Positions 7,885 through 10,245 of a DNA stretch of 10,245 nucleotides are shown here, piece by piece. The DNA lies in contig NVVT01000018.1 in the NCBI GenBank assembly GCA_002733465.1, forward strand, positions 96,770 to 107,014, read 5' to 3'. The first letter of the stretch is position 1; the number at the start of each line of letters is the position of its first letter. The DNA comes from Kangiella sp. GTDB lineage: Bacteria; Pseudomonadota; Gammaproteobacteria; Enterobacterales; Kangiellaceae. A model generated the notes under the pieces. The model was not told the DNA's origin, did not search any database, and worked only from the letters and a program-made list of their open reading frames with translations. The position numbers and the translations under genes are program-made.

Positions 7885-8238
7885 ATGACAGACATCGATT
7901 TTAGAGAAAATTACGATCGTTTCATTTTTGAAGCGAATGAGTTAGAAGTCGTCTGGAACCTTCAATCCGAAGAGGGTTTTGCGATCTGTGAATCGTCACA
8001 ATACGACGACATGCTAGTGATGCCTTTTTGGTCGTTAGAGGCTGATGCAAAAAAAGCTTGTCGTGATGATTGGGAAACTTACAAGCCTAACCCCATTAGG
8101 ATTGATGACTTTATTGACGCCTGGTTGCATGGAATGGAAGAAGATAATACGGCGGTTGGCATTAATTGGAATGATGATTTAGAAGGTGTAGAAATAGAGC
8201 CTGTGATACTGATTGACGATTTACTGGACGAAGAATAG
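7885..8238 (+). CDS. DUF2750 domain protein
   Basis: This small acidic protein of 117 residues has no membrane segment or signal peptide. The pattern EEGFAICESS, followed by DMLVMPFWSLEADAKKAC, DDWETYKP, IDDFIDAWLHGMEED and VGINWN, is what I recognise as the DUF2750 family, in which a short WxL...EGWALCES-type core and a PFWS motif are conserved. Its biochemical role is unknown to me. The C-terminal tail (DLEGVEIEPVILIDDLLDEE) is strongly acidic. The ATG at 7885 follows TTAGG at 7873-7877 with 7 bases of spacing, a moderate ribosome binding site. It lies between the divergent exporter and yceD, with 87 bp to yceD; yceD appears to have its own promoter, so the two need not be one transcript. 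Family recognition is from memory of motifs; a profile search would settle it. Confidence 0.8.
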   Translation: MTDIDFRENYDRFIFEANELEVVWNLQSEEGFAICESSQYDDMLVMPFWSLEADAKKACRDDWETYKPNPIRIDDFIDAWLHGMEEDNTAVGINWNDDLEGVEIEPVILIDDLLDEE

Positions 8239-8287
8239 CTTATAAATGCTAAATCAGTCTAAATTCGTAGTATTTGGACAATAAGTT

Positions 8288-8316
8288 TTGCCTTTCTATA
8301 GGCATTTGGGTAGAAT
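8288..8316 (+). promoter_or_regulatory. Sigma70-type promoter for yceD-rpmF-plsX with GC-only discriminator
   Basis: TTGCCT (8288-8293) and TAGAAT (8311-8316) are separated by exactly 17 bases, matching the -35 and -10 consensus at 4 and 5 of 6 positions. The bases after the -10 are CGCGCGCC (8317-8324), then T and the yceD ATG at 8326. The expected start point near 8323 leaves 0-5 bases of leader. A GC-rich discriminator is a known determinant of negative stringent control in proteobacteria. A 16-bp dyad (TGCCT at 8289-8293, AGGCA at 8300-8304) lies in the spacer and could be an operator or chance. Confidence 0.6.
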
Positions 8317-8325
8317 CGCGCGCCT

Positions 8326-8901
8326 ATGACTGATAGCTCAAAAAATTGCATTAACGACAACAGTTTTGAAAATAAAACTGTTGAAGAAAACTCAAGTCGT
8401 AAAAAAGCGAACCTGATTCAACCAAGAAAGTTAGCGTTGAAAGAAGGCGAGTTACGATTTTTATGGGATATCAGTGATTTTACCCGATTAGATGGTTTGT
8501 TGTATTCAAATCAAGGTAAAATTGAAGTTAACGTGAGTGGCGTACAAGATAATCGTCATCGTAGCTTGATAAAAGCGCGTATTGAAGGTGTTTTTCAATT
8601 AGAATGCCAAACGACTTTTGAGCCATTAGAGTACAAAATTGATACAACGATCACTTATTGTACGGTGATTAAAGAAGAGCAAATTAACAACGTTGAAGAA
8701 GAGTTTGAAGCACTGTTGGTTGAAGATGGTGTGGTAGATATTAAGTCAGTGATTGAAGATGAACTGATTTTGGCCTTGCCAATAGTATCTAATAGAGCAA
8801 TAGAAGAAACCGGTGTAAAGGTTTCTTACGGTGAACTACCAAAGGAAACGGTTAAAAAGAAGAATCCTTTTGAGATTCTGCAAGGTTTCAAAGTAGATTA
8901 G
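8326..8901 (+). CDS. yceD: YceD / DUF177 family protein (23S rRNA accumulation protein)
   Basis: This 191-residue homologue of E. coli YceD (173 residues) belongs to a widely conserved family implicated in 23S rRNA accumulation or large-subunit maturation and usually encoded just before rpmF. Diagnostic segments are QPRKLALKEGEL (32-43), the central beta segment GVFQLECQTTFEPLEY (88-103), VDIKSVIEDELILALPIV (137-154), YGELP (168-172) and the C-terminal NPFEILQGF (180-188). Two differences from E. coli stand out. The LECQRC motif becomes LECQTT, so the second Cys of the CxxC pair is missing (Thr97). There is also a polar, charged N-terminal extension of about 25 residues. The ATG at 8326 is the only Met start; it has no Shine-Dalgarno because the promoter -10 element ends only 9 bases before it. 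rpmF begins 96 bp downstream. Confidence 0.92.
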   Translation: MTDSSKNCINDNSFENKTVEENSSRKKANLIQPRKLALKEGELRFLWDISDFTRLDGLLYSNQGKIEVNVSGVQDNRHRSLIKARIEGVFQLECQTTFEPLEYKIDTTITYCTVIKEEQINNVEEEFEALLVEDGVVDIKSVIEDELILALPIVSNRAIEETGVKVSYGELPKETVKKKNPFEILQGFKVD

Positions 8902-8941
8902 ATTTTAGAAAGAATAAGTTTCACAAAGAATAGATTTTAGA
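8899..8941. repeat. Interleaved short direct repeats ahead of rpmF
   Basis: TAGATTTTAGA occurs at 8899-8909, beginning in the yceD stop codon, and again at 8931-8941, 32 bp apart. AAAGAATA occurs at 8909-8916 and 8925-8932, 16 bp apart. The copies are exact. The region is very AT-rich, so a functional meaning is uncertain; a remnant of local duplication is also possible. Confidence 0.4.
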
Positions 8942-8997
8942 GTTTTACCTTATTTTATTAATTTTATTACATTTAGTATATTAACGGAGTCAATCCA

Positions 8998-9168
8998 ATG
9001 GCAGTTCAAAAAAGTAAAAAATCTCGCGCACGTCGCGGAATGCGTCGTTCACATGATGCGTTAGCGGATCATACAGTTTCTTTATCAGAAGACGAAACCA
9101 CTGGTGAACTTCATTTACGTCATAATATGACTGAAGATGGATATTACCGTGGTCGTAAGATTGTTTAA
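8998..9168 (+). CDS. rpmF: 50S ribosomal protein L32 (bL32)
   Basis: This small gene of 56 codons encodes ribosomal protein bL32 of the large subunit. The product begins MAVQKSKKSRARRGMRRSHD and ends HLRHNMTEDGYYRGRKIV, nearly the E. coli sequence (57 residues) with a lysine/arginine-rich N-terminus. It lacks the zinc-ribbon cysteines found in some L32 types, like the E. coli protein. A clear Shine-Dalgarno GGAG (8986-8989) sits 8 bases before the ATG, the best ribosome binding site in the window and consistent with high expression. Codon choice also looks expression-biased (many CGT for Arg, GGT for Gly). It lies between yceD and plsX, the standard arrangement linking ribosome and lipid synthesis genes. 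No convincing separate promoter is seen in the 96-bp upstream gap. Confidence 0.97.
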   Translation: MAVQKSKKSRARRGMRRSHDALADHTVSLSEDETTGELHLRHNMTEDGYYRGRKIV

Positions 9169-9247
9169 TTACCGACGTTTTGTTTAGTCGAGAATTATCA
9201 AATTAATTTTGAGTCACCATTCAGTTTTACCAATAGACTGATTTGAA

Positions 9248-10245
9248 ATGGCAGATTTGAAAATTGCAATAGATTGTATGGGGGGTGATTTTGGCCCCTC
9301 AGTTGTTATACCCGCTGTACATCAGTCCCTTCTAAAGCACCAGAACAGTTCTTCTCAATTCAAATCTGCTCTAAGCTCAAACTTAAGCGCACCAAGTACA
9401 CAAAACGTTCACTTTAAACTCTTTGGCAATGAAACTGAGATTTTATTTGAATTGTCAAAATCAAAAATTCTCAATCATCCTAATATAAGCATTATTCAGT
9501 CGGAAGATGATGTTTTAATGACCGACAAGCCTTTAACAGCCCTTAAAAAGAAGAAACGTTCATCAATGAGACTGGCATTAGAGTCTGTTAGAGATGGACG
9601 TTCTCATGCTTGTGTAAGTGCTGGAAATACAGGCGCTTTGATGGCTGTAGCCAGATTTATTCTAAAAATGTTACCTGGTATTGAGCGTCCAGCTATCATT
9701 TCTGCCATTCCAACGCTCAAAGATTCATCCGTTTATTTGCTTGATTTGGGTGCAAACATTGATTGCGACGAGAAACGACTATTTCAATTTGCAGTGATGG
9801 GCAATGTACTTTGTAAAAGCATCGACGGTATTCAAAACCCTAAGATTGGTTTACTAAACGTCGGCGAAGAAGAAATGAAAGGATCTGAACGGCTCAAAAA
9901 CACAGCAAAACTTTTAGAGGAGCATCAAGGATTAAACTATTGCGGTTTTGTCGAGGCTAATCAAATATTCACAGGTGATTATGATGTGATCGTAACGGAT
10001 GGCTTTACTGGTAATAGTGTACTAAAGGCTTCGGAAGGTCTGAGTGAATTTCTAACCACAAAATTAAGATTAGCTTTTCAGAGGAACTGGTGGACCAAAT
10101 GGATCGCTATTTTTGCAAAGCCCGTAATCAATATTTTTAAACACGAAATCAATCCAGAACGTTACAATGGTGCATGTTTTATCGGTTTGCGAGGTGTTGT
10201 AGTAAAGAGTCATGGCGGAGCGAACGCAAATGCGACTTTTTTTGC
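9248..10245 (+). CDS. plsX: Phosphate acyltransferase PlsX, 3' truncated by window
   Basis: The first 332 residues of PlsX are present; the frame is still open at the window edge. PlsX makes acyl-phosphate from acyl-ACP, supplying PlsY for phosphatidic acid synthesis at the membrane. Recognisable blocks are the N-terminal IAIDCMGGDFGPS (6-18), SSMRLALE, CVSAGNTGALM (122-132), LLDLGANIDCD, LLNVGEEEMKGSE, NYCGFVEANQI, VTDGFTGNSVLK, NPERYNGACFIGLRG and VKSHGGAN. The last matches the stretch some 35-40 residues before the E. coli C-terminus, so little is missing. Compared with E. coli PlsX there is an insertion of about 21 polar residues (about 33-53, Ser/Gln/Asn-rich) between the first helix and the next strand. 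The ATG at 9248 is set by an in-frame TGA at 9239 and by alignment; there is no visible Shine-Dalgarno. The 79-bp gap after rpmF shows no clear terminator or promoter, so co-transcription with rpmF is likely. Confidence 0.95.
   Translation, partial: MADLKIAIDCMGGDFGPSVVIPAVHQSLLKHQNSSSQFKSALSSNLSAPSTQNVHFKLFGNETEILFELSKSKILNHPNISIIQSEDDVLMTDKPLTALKKKKRSSMRLALESVRDGRSHACVSAGNTGALMAVARFILKMLPGIERPAIISAIPTLKDSSVYLLDLGANIDCDEKRLFQFAVMGNVLCKSIDGIQNPKIGLLNVGEEEMKGSERLKNTAKLLEEHQGLNYCGFVEANQIFTGDYDVIVTDGFTGNSVLKASEGLSEFLTTKLRLAFQRNWWTKWIAIFAKPVINIFKHEINPERYNGACFIGLRGVVVKSHGGANANATFF

Noticed and set aside
8289..8304. Hairpin TGCCT/AGGCA as a terminator for the DUF2750 gene
   Set aside because: The stem is only 5 bp, is followed by TTTGGG rather than a T-run, and lies inside the yceD promoter spacer.

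Overview
The window looks like core chromosome from an AT-rich gammaproteobacterium. The best evidence is gene order. Escherichia coli carries rluC(+), yceF/maf(-), yceD(+), rpmF(+), plsX(+) as a contiguous block, and the same genes occur here in the same order and orientations, with extra genes between them. Protein similarity to E. coli is strong by eye for FadH, RluC, YceF, L32 and PlsX. I cannot place the organism more precisely; an AT-rich marine lineage is only a guess. I see no mobile element, CRISPR array, tRNA or rRNA.

Layout: (1) positions 1-864 hold the 3' part of fadH (2,4-dienoyl-CoA reductase). (2) A 107-bp intergenic region with a conspicuous dyad leads into a solitary hicB-like gene. 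(3) rluC (23S rRNA pseudouridine synthase) follows, then a 959-residue membrane-bound hybrid histidine kinase with two receiver domains. (4) On the minus strand, an Atm1-type ABC exporter and the maf-family nucleotide pyrophosphatase yceF form an overlapping ATGA pair whose 3' end converges on the kinase. (5) Divergent from the exporter, a DUF2750 gene is followed by yceD, rpmF and plsX, the start of the usual fatty-acid/phospholipid operon. plsX runs off the right edge.

Functionally, rluC, yceD and rpmF concern 23S rRNA and the large ribosomal subunit. plsX starts phospholipid acyl transfer, and fadH serves degradation of unsaturated fatty acids. YceF hydrolyses modified nucleotides, and the Atm1-like exporter probably moves glutathione-linked or metal/sulfur compounds. 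The kinase, the HicB-like protein, the exporter and the DUF2750 protein are additions to the E. coli-type block.

I found no convincing undescribed multi-gene system. The items most worth following up are the inverted repeat around the hicB promoter and ribosome binding site, a promoter that would make the yceD transcript nearly leaderless with a GC-only discriminator, a polar insertion in PlsX, and the placement of the HK-REC-REC kinase. There is no gene-free stretch longer than about 110 bases.
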